A stretch of 64,000 bases of DNA from Natronorubrum halalkaliphilum (GCF_009834785.1 NZ_WUYX01000069.1:81687-145686); one strand, 5' to 3'. Shown: positions 34,243 to 43,469, numbered from the stretch's first letter. The notes: generated by a model from the sequence alone, not told the origin. Program-made: numbers and translations.

Positions 34243-36296
34243 TGCTGGCTGATTCGTAAGTTTCCGTATTCGTCGACGCGACACGTCTGATCCGGATGAA
34301 CGAGCGTCGTACACGCCGGCTCCTCGACGATGGCCGGCCCGTCGAAGCGAGCCTCGGTCGGCAGGGACGACCGCGCGTAGATCGCCGTCTCGTGGCTTCC
34401 TTCCGCGCCGAAGTCGACGAGTCGGACGTCCCGCCGAGCGTCCGACGGCCGCCCGCTGCGATCGAGGACGTCGATAGTCGGTTTCGGCACGTCCGCGGTC
34501 GCCGTGAGTCGGAGGTTCACCACTTCGACGGGATCCTCGAGTCGGAAGTTGTACGCCTGCTCGTGAAGCCGGTGGAACCGCTCGATCGTCCGCTCGATCG
34601 CGTCGGCGGTGAGCCGCGAGCCGTTGGCCCGAATCGGCGTCTGCACCGTGTGCTCCTGACCGTCGTACCGGAGATCGACGCTGCGTTCGACGTCGATGTC
34701 GTCGGCCGGGACGTCTTCCGCGGCGAACGCCTCGCGGGCGCGATCGGCCATCGTCGCGAAGGCGTCGTCGACCGTTTCGGCCGCGGCGGCTTCGAACGGT
34801 CGGACGAGCGTCCGGACGTAATCCCGACGCAGATCCGTCAACAGCATTCCCCACGCCGAGAACTGTCCCGGTGCGCGGGGAACGATCGTCTCTTTGACGC
34901 CCAGTTCGCGCCCGAGCGTGGCCGCGTGGAGCCCGCCCGCCCCGCCGCTGGCGACGAGGACGAACTCCCGCGGATCGTACCCTCGTCTGAGACTCACCTG
35001 CTTCAGGGCGTGTGCCATGTTCGAGTTGACGACCCGGAGGATGCCGTGAGCGGCCTCGCGAGGGCTCGTTCCGAAGGCGTCGGCGACGGACTCGAGGGAC
35101 GCCTCGGCCCGATCGACCTCGAGTTCCATCTCGCCGCCGAGGAAGTAATCCGGGTTGAGTCGGCCGGTGACGAGGTTCGCGTCGGTGACCGTCGGCTCGG
35201 TGCCGCCGCGACCGTAGCAGGCCGGCCCCGGATCCGCACCCGCGCTCTTGGGGCCGACGTTGATCGAGTCGCCCTTGTCGACCCACGCGATCGAGCCGCC
35301 GCCGGCCCCGATTTCGACGATATCGACCACCGGTATCTGGACCGGATACCCCTCCTCGCGGGCGGAACTCTCGAGCCAATACTCGGTGTCGATATCGACC
35401 TCGCCGTCCTCGACGAGCGACGTCTTCGCGGTCGTCCCGCCCATGTCGAAGCTGATCACGTCGGGTTCGCCGACGTGCTCGCCGACTCGGGCGGCACCGA
35501 AGACGCCGCCGACCGGGCCGCTTTCGACCATCTCGATCGGGCTCTGTCGGGCCTGTTCGAAACTGCTCGTGCCGGCGTTGCTCTGCATCACGTACCGGTT
35601 CCCGTCGACGCCGTTCTCGTCGAGATGCGCCTCGAGGGTCGTCAGGTAGTCGTCGGCGATCGGTCGGACGTAGGAGTTGAGCACCGCGGTGTTGGTGCGC
35701 TCGTACTCCCGGTACTCCTCCGTGAGTTCGTGGGAAAGCGTGACGTAGGCGTCCGAGAATTCCTCGGCGATGAGGGCCCGCGTTCGGCGCTCGTGTTCCG
35801 GATTCGCGTAGGCGTTGAGGTACGCGACGGCGATCGTCTCGATCCCTCGGTCGCGAATCTCGGCTACGGCGTCGCGAACGTCGTCCGGTTCGAGGGACGT
35901 GACGACGCTTCCGGACTGGTCGACCCGTTCTCGGACTTCGAAGCGGTCGCGTCGAGGGACGAACGGTTCCGGTTTCTCGTACCGGAAGTTGAACATGTCC
36001 GGTCTGTTCGCCCGGGTGATATCGAGGACGTCGCGGAATCCGTCGGTCGTGATAAGCGCACAGGGCTCGCCCTCGCGCTCCGTAATCGCGTTGATCACCA
36101 CGGTCGTGCCGTGGACGAACTGTTCGATGTCGGGCAACGACAGGTCGCTCTTCGAGAGTGCATCGATGACGCCATCGGCGTAGTTCGCCGGCGTCGTCGA
36201 GGCCTTCTCGAGCGATAACGTTCCGTCGCGGACGGCGACGAGGTCGGTAAACGTGCCCCCGATGTCGACCGCGACGCGTGTGTTATTACCACTCAC
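34239..36296 (-). CDS. hyuA: Hydantoinase A/oxoprolinase family subunit, copy 1
   Basis: The 685-residue subunit starts at GTG 36296 and carries the ASKHA-type phosphate motif VAVDIGGTFTDLVAV at the N terminus and a second DMGGTTAKTSLV near residue 306. EIGAGGGSIAWVD and SAGADPGPACYGRGGTEPTVTD follow, all diagnostic of HyuA/OplA. It would bind ATP and phosphorylate the cyclic amide before ring opening by HyuB. A TATA box at 36320-36328 implies a nearly leaderless transcript. It heads the leftward hyuA-hyuB-racemase unit. Comparison with copy 2 by eye shows the same motifs but extensive divergence, so this is not a recent duplication. Confidence 0.93.
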   Translation of the reverse strand: MSGNNTRVAVDIGGTFTDLVAVRDGTLSLEKASTTPANYADGVIDALSKSDLSLPDIEQFVHGTTVVINAITEREGEPCALITTDGFRDVLDITRANRPDMFNFRYEKPEPFVPRRDRFEVRERVDQSGSVVTSLEPDDVRDAVAEIRDRGIETIAVAYLNAYANPEHERRTRALIAEEFSDAYVTLSHELTEEYREYERTNTAVLNSYVRPIADDYLTTLEAHLDENGVDGNRYVMQSNAGTSSFEQARQSPIEMVESGPVGGVFGAARVGEHVGEPDVISFDMGGTTAKTSLVEDGEVDIDTEYWLESSAREEGYPVQIPVVDIVEIGAGGGSIAWVDKGDSINVGPKSAGADPGPACYGRGGTEPTVTDANLVTGRLNPDYFLGGEMELEVDRAEASLESVADAFGTSPREAAHGILRVVNSNMAHALKQVSLRRGYDPREFVLVASGGAGGLHAATLGRELGVKETIVPRAPGQFSAWGMLLTDLRRDYVRTLVRPFEAAAAETVDDAFATMADRAREAFAAEDVPADDIDVERSVDLRYDGQEHTVQTPIRANGSRLTADAIERTIERFHRLHEQAYNFRLEDPVEVVNLRLTATADVPKPTIDVLDRSGRPSDARRDVRLVDFGAEGSHETAIYARSSLPTEARFDGPAIVEEPACTTLVHPDQTCRVDEYGNLRISQQ

Positions 36297-36638
36297 AATG
36301 AGCACACAATTCGGAGAGTGTATTAAACTTTCTGTCACCGAATTTTCCCAATTGTATTTATTTCGTCTATAACAGTCCAGTTTAGAACCGAATGGGGGGA
36401 TGAAAGAGCACATCACGAAACGACACATCGACGATTCGTCTACTAATATGATTACGACCCGGTCGCTTCTCTCGCTGGAATCGCTGGCGACGGCCCATTG
36501 GAACGAGAGCGCGAGACGTCCGCGGGTCGCTGTGACCGTGACTCGAGTGAGAATCTTGTATACGGCCGCTGGACACCATTTCCAGGGCAGTCACGACCCG
36601 TTCTGCGGTCCCCCGGTACACAGACACAGCAGACCGTC
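36297..36638. other. Intergenic region: hyuA promoter and family I repeat
   Basis: These 342 bases hold no gene. The left end has the hyuA TATA box flanked by an inverted repeat, and an AT-rich tract (ATTTATTTCG) lies near 36356. The right end has a degraded family I palindrome from 36556. Rightward short frames here are Arg/Thr-rich and not coding-like. Confidence 0.55.
36308..36344. promoter_or_regulatory. Inverted repeat around the hyuA TATA box
   Basis: AATTCGG (36308-36314) and CCGAATT (36338-36344) are perfect inverted arms 23 bases apart. The TATA box GTATTAAAC (36320-36328) lies between them. A dimeric regulator bound across both arms would cover the promoter; no regulator has been assigned. 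Confidence 0.4.
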
Positions 36639-36642
36639 TCAG
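36556..36642. repeat. Degenerate family I palindromic repeat
   Basis: The left part GTATACGGCCGCTGGACA and right part CAGACACAGCAGACCGTCTC match the arms of the 82-bp elements with several substitutions. The right end CCGTCTCAG contains the TGA stop codon of the cupin gene on the minus strand. Confidence 0.55.
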
Positions 36643-36971
36643 AGATCACCGAGAACCGCGTAGACGAGTCGAACCAGTTCGTCCGTCGTATTTTCGCTGT
36701 AGTGGTCGACCCCCGCGGGGATGACCGTCACTGATTCCGGACCGACGGTGATGCGTTCCCCGTCCGCGACGAGATCGATCTCGCCCGACAGGATAACCGA
36801 GATTTCGTCCCCGGCGTGGCTCGTCGTCCCGTTTTCCGGGACGCGTTCACCGGGTTCGATGACGTAACTGCCGACCTCCGCGTTCGGATCGTCGCTTTCG
36901 AACAGTGCGAACGGCTCGTCGCGGCTTTCGTCCCAGCGCTCCTCGAGTCGGTGAACGGTAACGTCGCTCAT
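36639..36971 (-). CDS. Small cupin-domain protein
   Basis: The 110-residue single-domain cupin has motif 1 around NGTTSHAGDEISVILSGEID (residues 45-64) and motif 2 around VTVIPAGVDHYSENTTDE. It has only some of the metal-binding His/Glu residues of classical cupins: one His with Glu in motif 1, one His in motif 2. It may bind a metal or small ligand and could act as a sensor or isomerase for the hydantoin island that surrounds it. ATG 36971 starts the fold; upstream residues of the longer frame belong to the divergent hyuA2 region. Its stop codon lies in a family I repeat. Confidence 0.8.
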   Translation of the reverse strand: MSDVTVHRLEERWDESRDEPFALFESDDPNAEVGSYVIEPGERVPENGTTSHAGDEISVILSGEIDLVADGERITVGPESVTVIPAGVDHYSENTTDELVRLVYAVLGDL

Positions 36972-37157
36972 GCCGAAGCCGATGGTGGCTATCAAAGTAA
37001 ACTCTTCGGGCACCGCAGTTGACGATAAGTACTCAAAGAACGTGTTATGTCTCCGCTTCGTTACTACCTCTTTTCGATACGGGTAGAATGAGAAGATTTC
37101 AGCACAAATTATATTACGATACCCTCCCTCGGTCAGCGTACTGAGGTGCGATAACAC

Positions 37158-39194
37158 GTGACAGAACGACTTGCAGTTGACATCGGTGGCACGTTCGTCG
37201 ACGCGATCACGTTCGATCGATCGACCCGCGACGTCACCGTCGAGAAAGCATCGACGACCCCGGACGAGCCCGAATCCGGCGTCCTCTCCTCGATCGAAAA
37301 GGTCGGCGCGACCCTCGAGGACACCGAGGCGTTCGTCCACGGGACGACGCTGGGTCTCAACGCCGTCCTCGAGCGGGAGGGGGCGGCGACCGGCATCATC
37401 ACGAACGAGGGGTTCGAGGACGTCTACGAGATCGGTCGGACGAACGTCGAACGGGAATCGATGTACGATATCCGGTACCAGAAACCCGAGTCGATCGTCG
37501 CCCGACGACGGCGCGTCGGCGTCCCCGGACGGTTAGACGCCAACGGCGAGGAGGTCGAGCCCCTCGACGAAGACGCCATCAGGGACGCCGCGGCGCAGCT
37601 CGTCGAAGAGCAAGACGTCGACGGGATCGCCATCTGTTTCCTCCACTCCTACCGGAACCCCGCTCACGAACGAGCGGCGGCGCGGATCGTCCGCGAGGCC
37701 TACCCCGACGTCAGCGTCTCCATCTCGAGCGACATCACCCGCGAGTACCGCGAGTACGAGCGCACGAGCACGGCCGTGATGGACGCGTATATCAAACCGA
37801 TCTTCGAGACGTACATCGATAATTTGGACTCGGAACTGACCGACGAGGGGTTCGACGCGCCGTTTTTCGTCACCCGGTCCGGCGGCGGCACGCTCACCGC
37901 GGACAGCGCGACCGACGCGCCGGTCCACACCATCCTCTCGGGACCCGCCGGCGGCCTCATCGGGGCGTCGAACGTCGGCCGCGAAACCGGCCGGGACGAT
38001 CTCATCACCGTTGACATGGGCGGGACTAGCCTCGACGCTTGCGTCATCGAAGACGGCACGCCGGCCGTCAAGTACGACTCTCGGCTCGAGCACCAGCCGC
38101 TGATGATCCCTGTCTACGACATTCGAACCATCGGCGCGGGCGGCGGCTCGATCGCGTGGCTCGACGGCGAACTCCTCAAGGTCGGACCCCAGAGCGCGGG
38201 CGCGGACCCTGGACCCGTCGCGTACGGTCACGGCGGCACCGAACCGACGGTCACCGACGCAGCCGTCGCGCTGGGCTACATCGATCCCGACGACTTCCTC
38301 GGCGGCGATATGGAACTCGACGCCGACGGCGCGAAAGCGGCGATCGACGAGACGCTCGCCGACCCCCTCGACTCGAGCGTGACGGACGTCTCTCGAGGCG
38401 TCTTCGACGTGACGCTCGCGAACACCGTCGGCGCGATCCGCGAGATCACCATCGAGAAGGGACTCGATCCGCGGGAGTTCTCGATGATGGCCTTCGGCGG
38501 CGCGGGACCGATGTTCGTGCCGCTTTTGGCTCGCGAGATGGGCGTCGAAGAGGTCGTCGTCCCCAAGGCTCCCTCGGTCTTCTCGGCGCTCGGCATGCTC
38601 ATGGCCGACGTCGTCTACGACTTCGCGCGGACGAACATCGAAGCCCTGACCGACCTCGAACTCTCGGATCTGGAGACGACGTTCGACGACCTCGACGCCG
38701 AGGCGCTCGAGACCCTCACCGACGAGGGCTTCGAGGAGGACGAGATCGATCTCGAGCACACCCTCGAGATGCGCTATCTCGGGCAGGAACACACCGTCGA
38801 AGTGGACGCCAACGGGATCCAGACGATCGACGAAGTCAGCGATCGCTTCGAGGACAAACACGAGGATCGGTACGGCCACGCGATGGACGATCCGCCGGAG
38901 GTCGTCCACCAGCGGGTCCGCGCCATCGGCCGCAACGACAAACCGCCGCTCGAGCGCGAGGATCCCGTCGACGGGACGCCCGAGCCGATCGGGAGCAGGG
39001 ACGCCTACTGCTTTGCCGTCGACGAGCGAACCGCGTTCGACGTCTACGACCGCGGCGACCTGCGTTCGGGGATGTCGATCGACGGTCCGGCGGTCGTCCG
39101 GGAGCCGACCACGACCATCGTCTTCCACTCGGATCAGACCGCGACCGTCGACGAGTACGGACAGCTCGTCATCAGCGGAGGTGACGCCCAATGA
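37158..39194 (+). CDS. hyuA: Hydantoinase A/oxoprolinase family subunit, copy 2
   Basis: The 678-residue protein starts at GTG 37158 with LAVDIGGTFVDAITFDRSTR. It has the second phosphate motif DMGGTSLDACVIEDG, then IGAGGGSIAWLDG and SAGADPGPVAYGHGGTEPTV. It is the ATP-binding subunit of a second hydantoinase-like enzyme, transcribed away from copy 1. A TATA candidate AATTATATTACG lies at about 37106-37117. The stop overlaps HyuB by ATGA. Residues after the first motif differ from copy 1 (VEREGAATGIITNEG-type against CALITTDG), suggesting different ring substrates. Confidence 0.93.
   Translation: MTERLAVDIGGTFVDAITFDRSTRDVTVEKASTTPDEPESGVLSSIEKVGATLEDTEAFVHGTTLGLNAVLEREGAATGIITNEGFEDVYEIGRTNVERESMYDIRYQKPESIVARRRRVGVPGRLDANGEEVEPLDEDAIRDAAAQLVEEQDVDGIAICFLHSYRNPAHERAAARIVREAYPDVSVSISSDITREYREYERTSTAVMDAYIKPIFETYIDNLDSELTDEGFDAPFFVTRSGGGTLTADSATDAPVHTILSGPAGGLIGASNVGRETGRDDLITVDMGGTSLDACVIEDGTPAVKYDSRLEHQPLMIPVYDIRTIGAGGGSIAWLDGELLKVGPQSAGADPGPVAYGHGGTEPTVTDAAVALGYIDPDDFLGGDMELDADGAKAAIDETLADPLDSSVTDVSRGVFDVTLANTVGAIREITIEKGLDPREFSMMAFGGAGPMFVPLLAREMGVEEVVVPKAPSVFSALGMLMADVVYDFARTNIEALTDLELSDLETTFDDLDAEALETLTDEGFEEDEIDLEHTLEMRYLGQEHTVEVDANGIQTIDEVSDRFEDKHEDRYGHAMDDPPEVVHQRVRAIGRNDKPPLEREDPVDGTPEPIGSRDAYCFAVDERTAFDVYDRGDLRSGMSIDGPAVVREPTTTIVFHSDQTATVDEYGQLVISGGDAQ
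39177..39184 (+). promoter_or_regulatory. Ribosome binding site of hyuB copy 2
   Basis: GGAGGTGA is a perfect complement of the archaeal 16S 3' end, six bases before the ATG at 39191 and inside the last hyuA codons. It fixes the start and shows coupled translation. Confidence 0.8.
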
Positions 39195-40987
39195 GCGACG
39201 CGACCGCCGCCGACGAGATCGACGCCGCCACGGTCGAAGTGGTGCGAAACTACCTCACGTCCGCCGCGACGGAGATGCAGCGGACGCTGATCAGAACGGC
39301 GTACAACACGATCATCTACGAGATTCTGGACTTCGGCATCTCGCTGTACGATCGCGACCGCAACCTGATCGCGGACTCGCCCGGACTCGCCCTGTTCCTC
39401 GGCGCGAACGACTACGCCTTAGAGAAGGTCGTCGAGCACGTCGGCGAGGAGAACATGAACCCGGGCGACGTGATCCTGATGAACTACCCCTACTGGAGTT
39501 CGACGCACACGCTCGACGTGGGCGTGTTCGCGCCGATCTTCCGCGAGGGCCCGGAGGTGCCACGAGAGGAGAACGAGCTCATCGGCTACGCGGCCACGCG
39601 CGCCCACTGGCTCGACCTCGGCGCGAAAGACGAGGGGTACGTCCTCGACTCGACGGACGTCCACCAGGAGGGCATGATCTTCCCGGGGACGAAAGTGTAC
39701 AAAGGAGGCGAGCCTGACGAAGAGATTCTGGACCTGATCCGGTTCAACTCCCGTCTTCCGGACAAGGTCCTCGGCGATCTCAACGCCCAGATCGCCGCGA
39801 TTCGAACCGGTAAACAGCGCTTACAGGAACTGCACGGAAAGTACGGCGGCGAGACCGTCGACACCTGTATCGAGCGCATCCAGGGCCACGGCGAGCGAAC
39901 CGCCCGCGACGCCGTGCGAGAACTGCCCGACGGGACGTGGTCCGCGGTCGATTACGCGGACGGGACGACCGGAGATCTCATCCGGATCGAAGTCGAGGTG
40001 ACCATCGACGGCGAGGAGTTCCACGTCGACTTCTCCGGGTCGTCCGACCAGGTCGACGAGCCGCTGAACATTCCGCGAGGGATGACCGAAACCGTCTGCA
40101 AGCTCTGTTTCAAATCGATTACGACGCCCGAAGAGACCTCGAACGCCGGCCAGTACGCGCCGCTTTCGGTTCACGCGCCGGAGGGCAACCTCTTCAACGC
40201 GAGCTATCCCGCGCCGACGTTTACCATCTGGACCGGTATCGTCAGCGTCGACGTCGTCTTCAAGGCGCTGGCGAAGGCGATGCCCGACCGGATCCCCGCC
40301 AGCTCCGGCGGCGACCTGAACGACGTCATGCTGTTCGGCGAGGATCCCGAAACGGGACGCCAGTTCGTCGAGGCCAACAACGACGCCGTCGGCTGGGGTG
40401 CAACGGACGAACACGACGGGGCGAACTCGGTGATGCACATCACCGAGACGATGGTTCAGAACATCCCCGTCGAAGTGTTCGAGAACAAGGCCCCGATCTC
40501 GTTCGACGAACTCTCCTTGCGCCAGGACTCCGGCGGCGCCGGCGAACAGCGGGGCGGACTGGGACTCCGACGCGACTACCGCGTCGAGCATCCGGTCGGC
40601 GCGCTCTCGATCATCCAGAAGACGCGCAAGCCCGGCTGGGGGATCGACGGCGGCGAACCCGGGGCAAAAAACGGCATCGTCCTCGATCTCGACGACGACG
40701 CCGACGACCGCGTCCAGGTCCTCGTCGACAACACCGACATCTACGACGACGACGAGCTCTGGGTCGGGATGTTCCGCGGAACGTTCCACGAGGGCGAGGT
40801 CATCTCCAACCGCACCGGCGGGGGCGGCGGCTACGGCGATCCCCACGACCGGGATCCCGAAGCCGTCCTCGAGGACGTGATCGACGGCTACGTCTCCCGC
40901 GAGTCGGCCCGGGAGGACTACGGCGTCGCGATCACCGAAGACGACGAGATCGATCGCGAAGAAACCGAACGGCTCAGGTCGGAGTGA
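39191..40987 (+). CDS. hyuB: Hydantoinase B/oxoprolinase family subunit, copy 2
   Basis: The 598-residue subunit shows IDAATVEVVRNYLTSAATEM, IRTAYNTIIYEILDFGISLY, NPGDVILMNYPYWSSTHTLD, and the C-terminal EQRGGLGLRRDYRV and TGGGGGYGDP motifs of HyuB. It pairs with the overlapping hyuA copy 2. Compared with copy 1, the substrate-side motif reads NYPYWSSTHTLD instead of NDYHGGTHLND, so the active site differs. It is followed after 16 bases by the M24 peptidase gene, giving a three-gene hyuA-hyuB-pepQ unit. Substrate unknown. Confidence 0.92.
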   Translation: MSDATAADEIDAATVEVVRNYLTSAATEMQRTLIRTAYNTIIYEILDFGISLYDRDRNLIADSPGLALFLGANDYALEKVVEHVGEENMNPGDVILMNYPYWSSTHTLDVGVFAPIFREGPEVPREENELIGYAATRAHWLDLGAKDEGYVLDSTDVHQEGMIFPGTKVYKGGEPDEEILDLIRFNSRLPDKVLGDLNAQIAAIRTGKQRLQELHGKYGGETVDTCIERIQGHGERTARDAVRELPDGTWSAVDYADGTTGDLIRIEVEVTIDGEEFHVDFSGSSDQVDEPLNIPRGMTETVCKLCFKSITTPEETSNAGQYAPLSVHAPEGNLFNASYPAPTFTIWTGIVSVDVVFKALAKAMPDRIPASSGGDLNDVMLFGEDPETGRQFVEANNDAVGWGATDEHDGANSVMHITETMVQNIPVEVFENKAPISFDELSLRQDSGGAGEQRGGLGLRRDYRVEHPVGALSIIQKTRKPGWGIDGGEPGAKNGIVLDLDDDADDRVQVLVDNTDIYDDDELWVGMFRGTFHEGEVISNRTGGGGGYGDPHDRDPEAVLEDVIDGYVSRESAREDYGVAITEDDEIDREETERLRSE

Positions 40988-41003
40988 TCGAAACCACCGA
41001 CAC

Positions 41004-42125
41004 ATGATCGACGAAACCGTTATCGAAACCCGACTCGAGCGAGCCCGCGAGGGGTTGGACGACGCGGGAGCCGACGCAGTCGTCTGCTTCCCGAGTTCGA
41101 ACATGTACTACCTCTCGGGGTTTGACGACGAGCCGATGGAACGCCACCTGTTCCTGTTCGTCACAACCGAGACGGCGTTGTTCGTCGCACCCGAGATGTA
41201 CGACGCCCAGATCAAAGACGAGTCCCCAATTACGGACGTCCGCGCGTGGGGCGACGACGAAGATCCGACGGCGCTCCTCGAGACGGTCGGCGACGAACTC
41301 GATCTCGGGGGCGGCCGCCTGCTGGTCGACGACCGCATGTGGGCCCTGTTCACTCAGGACCTCCGGGCGACGTTCCCCGAGGCCTCGTTCGGCCTCGCGA
41401 GCGAGGTTCTCGAGGGGCTCCGGATTCGAAAGGACGAGGCCGAACTCGAGCGCCTCCGCGAGGCGGCGCGGCTATCTGACGCCGTCAGCGAGGAGATTCG
41501 CGCGCTCGGCGCGGACGCGATCGGCATGACCGAACGCGAACTCGCGGCCGAGATCGAGGATCGACTCGCCGCGGTCGGCGGCGACGGCGTCTCCTTCGAA
41601 ACCGTCGTCGGCTCCGGCCCGAACGGGGCTCGGCCACACCACCGCCACGGCGAACGCACGATCGAATCCGGCGACCCCGTCGTCCTCGATTTCGGAACCT
41701 GGTTCGAGGGCTATCCCGGCGACCAGACCCGAACCGTCGTGTTCGACGGCGAGCCGTCCGAGACGTTCCGCGAGGTTCACGAGGCCGTCCTCGACGCCCA
41801 CAACGCCGGCGTCGAGGCCGTCGAACCGGGCGTGGAGGCCCGCGAGGTCGATCGCGCCGCCCGCGAGGTACTCGAGGACCGGGGCTACGGCGAGGCGTTC
41901 ATCCACCGGACGGGCCACGGGGTCGGCCTCGACGTTCACGAGCCGCCGTACATCACGAGCGAGAACGACCGCGAACTCGAGCCGGGAATGGTCTGTAGCG
42001 TCGAACCCGGCGTCTACCTCGAGGGCGAGTTCGGCGTCCGCATCGAGGATCTGGTCGTCGTCACCGAGGACGGCTGCGAGCGGCTGAACGATTCGCCGCG
42101 AACGTGGCGGCCGCTCGACGAGTAG
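41004..42125 (+). CDS. M24 family peptidase/creatinase-like (Xaa-Pro dipeptidase type)
   Basis: The 373-residue enzyme has a creatinase-like N domain (residues 1-135, VVCFPSSNMYYLSGF) and a pita-bread catalytic domain. The metal ligands are visible as Asp in VVLDFGTW, Asp in PGDQTRT, His in HRTGHGVGLDVHE, Glu in CSVEPGVY and Glu in GVRIEDL. Such enzymes hydrolyse Xaa-Pro dipeptides or, in creatinase, a guanidino bond. Its position behind hyuB suggests that it cleaves the ring-opened product. The full metal set favours a peptidase over creatinase, which lacks metal. A T-run terminator follows. Confidence 0.88.
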   Translation: MIDETVIETRLERAREGLDDAGADAVVCFPSSNMYYLSGFDDEPMERHLFLFVTTETALFVAPEMYDAQIKDESPITDVRAWGDDEDPTALLETVGDELDLGGGRLLVDDRMWALFTQDLRATFPEASFGLASEVLEGLRIRKDEAELERLREAARLSDAVSEEIRALGADAIGMTERELAAEIEDRLAAVGGDGVSFETVVGSGPNGARPHHRHGERTIESGDPVVLDFGTWFEGYPGDQTRTVVFDGEPSETFREVHEAVLDAHNAGVEAVEPGVEAREVDRAAREVLEDRGYGEAFIHRTGHGVGLDVHEPPYITSENDRELEPGMVCSVEPGVYLEGEFGVRIEDLVVVTEDGCERLNDSPRTWRPLDE

Positions 42126-42149
42126 GAGGTGCCGGACTCGAGGCGTCCC

Positions 42150-42171
42150 ACTGGCCGGCCGGCATTTTTTT
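42150..42171 (+). terminator. T-run terminator after the hyuA-hyuB-M24 unit
   Basis: A GC-rich GGCCGGCCGGC segment is followed by seven Ts (42165-42171), 40 bases after the M24 stop. T-runs are the usual archaeal terminator signal. Confidence 0.6.
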
Positions 42172-42298
42172 GGCTGGGGACGGCTGTGTGATCTCTCGAG
42201 TCGCTCGAGGATGAACGCGGTGTCCGAGAGCGCCGATCAGCCGAAGACGTTGTCGAATGCGGTCGCGAGGCGACCGCATGCAGCGCAAAAGTTCGGTT

Positions 42299-43282
42299 CT
42301 AGAACAGGTGCTTTTCCTCGTCCAGTAACTGCGCGGGGCCACCGACGTCCCAGGTGGTCGTGGAGACGCCGCAGTCCGAGATCGCTTCTTCGACTTCTTC
42401 GGCGTGTTCCTCGGTGGTGTTGACGTAGACGCTGGCACCCGTGTCCGTCGAGAAGTAGACCGGAATGTCCTCTTCTTCGCGAAGTTTTCGCACGCGGTTG
42501 AAGATCTCGAGCGTGGCGGGCTGCCAGTAGACCCAGCCCTTCGGACCGGTCATCGTGGTCGCGGCCAGCGATAGCGAGTCCTGTTCAGCGAGTTCGAACG
42601 CGGTCTCGAACTCGTTGTTCCGCAGGGCATCGCGCATCTCGGCGATCTGGCCGTGGATGTGGGCGTTCCTGGCCTGGAACATGTGGCTGTCGGCGGCCTC
42701 ATCGTGGGCGTCTTCGGTCTCCTTGTGGTAGGGGACAAGTCCGACGATGATCTTGAGGTCCTCGTGGAGATCGGTCGGAATTCGCCGAGAGCGGCAGTCC
42801 TCGTCGTTCAGTCCCGTGTGTAGCTGGGAGAACGCACCGGTGACCGCTCGAGCGGCCGAAGCCGAGCCGACGCGGGCGATAGTCGAGATTTCCTGTCGCG
42901 AGGCGTCGAGGTCGGCCGCTTCGGCGAGCGCCATCGCGGCGGCCGCAAAGCCCGAGGAAGACGATCCCAGCCCGACGTTCGAGGGGAAGCTGTTCTCGCT
43001 CTCGAGCCGAACGGGGTAGACGGTGTGTGCGGCGTCGGACTTCGAGCGCGCCTTTTCGACGACGGCTTCGACGCGCTCGTAGGCGCGGCCGTCGAGTTCC
43101 TCGCCGTCGACGACGAAGGTGTCCTCCTCGTAGTCCATCGAGAACTCGACGGTGGTACGAGTGTGGCTCGGTGCCGTACAGAGGCTGATACTGTCGTGGT
43201 ACGGAAGCCGCTTGATATCGTCGCGCATTCCGTGATACTTGACCAACCCCTGAATCGGGTGGGCCATGGCGGTCGCTTTCAT
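42299..43282 (-). CDS. mvaD: Phosphomevalonate decarboxylase
   Basis: The 327-residue GHMP-family enzyme belongs to the haloarchaeal branch shown in Haloferax to decarboxylate mevalonate phosphate, feeding isopentenyl phosphate kinase and hence archaeal lipids. Landmarks are MAHPIQGLVKYHGMRD at the N terminus, the ATP loop FPSNVGLGSSSSGFAAAAM near residues 99-117, the ARAVTGAFSQLHTG helix, and the C-terminal FSTDTGASVYVNT loop. The start is set at ATG 43282 (MKATAMAHPI) because a minus-strand CCTTTAAGC TATA box lies about 26 bases upstream, giving a leaderless transcript. A polyprenyl synthase of the same pathway lies at 61694. Confidence 0.93.
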   Translation of the reverse strand: MKATAMAHPIQGLVKYHGMRDDIKRLPYHDSISLCTAPSHTRTTVEFSMDYEEDTFVVDGEELDGRAYERVEAVVEKARSKSDAAHTVYPVRLESENSFPSNVGLGSSSSGFAAAAMALAEAADLDASRQEISTIARVGSASAARAVTGAFSQLHTGLNDEDCRSRRIPTDLHEDLKIIVGLVPYHKETEDAHDEAADSHMFQARNAHIHGQIAEMRDALRNNEFETAFELAEQDSLSLAATTMTGPKGWVYWQPATLEIFNRVRKLREEEDIPVYFSTDTGASVYVNTTEEHAEEVEEAISDCGVSTTTWDVGGPAQLLDEEKHLF

Positions 43283-43388
43283 ATCCGGATACGCGGATGA
43301 AGACCGCTTAAAGGTCACGGCATCCGAGCGACTGGTCCGACCGGCGATTCAATTCGAGTAGCCGGCACAGATGGGATTCAGCTTGCTG

Positions 43389-43469
43389 ATAGTAGCCACT
43401 GGAAGTCGGTGCACACCCGATCGCCGACAGCTGTGCGATCGGTGTGTAAACAGTTCAGTTGTTACTATA
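43389..43469. repeat. Family II inverted-repeat element (81 bp)
   Basis: Ends ATAGTAGCCACTGGAAG and CAGTTCAGTTGTTACTATA are imperfect inverted repeats. Nested arms CACACCCGATCG and CGATCGGTGTG are perfect over 11 bases. It lies between the mvaD promoter and the stop of the next leftward stress-protein gene. A longer copy is at 57266-57385. Confidence 0.8.
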
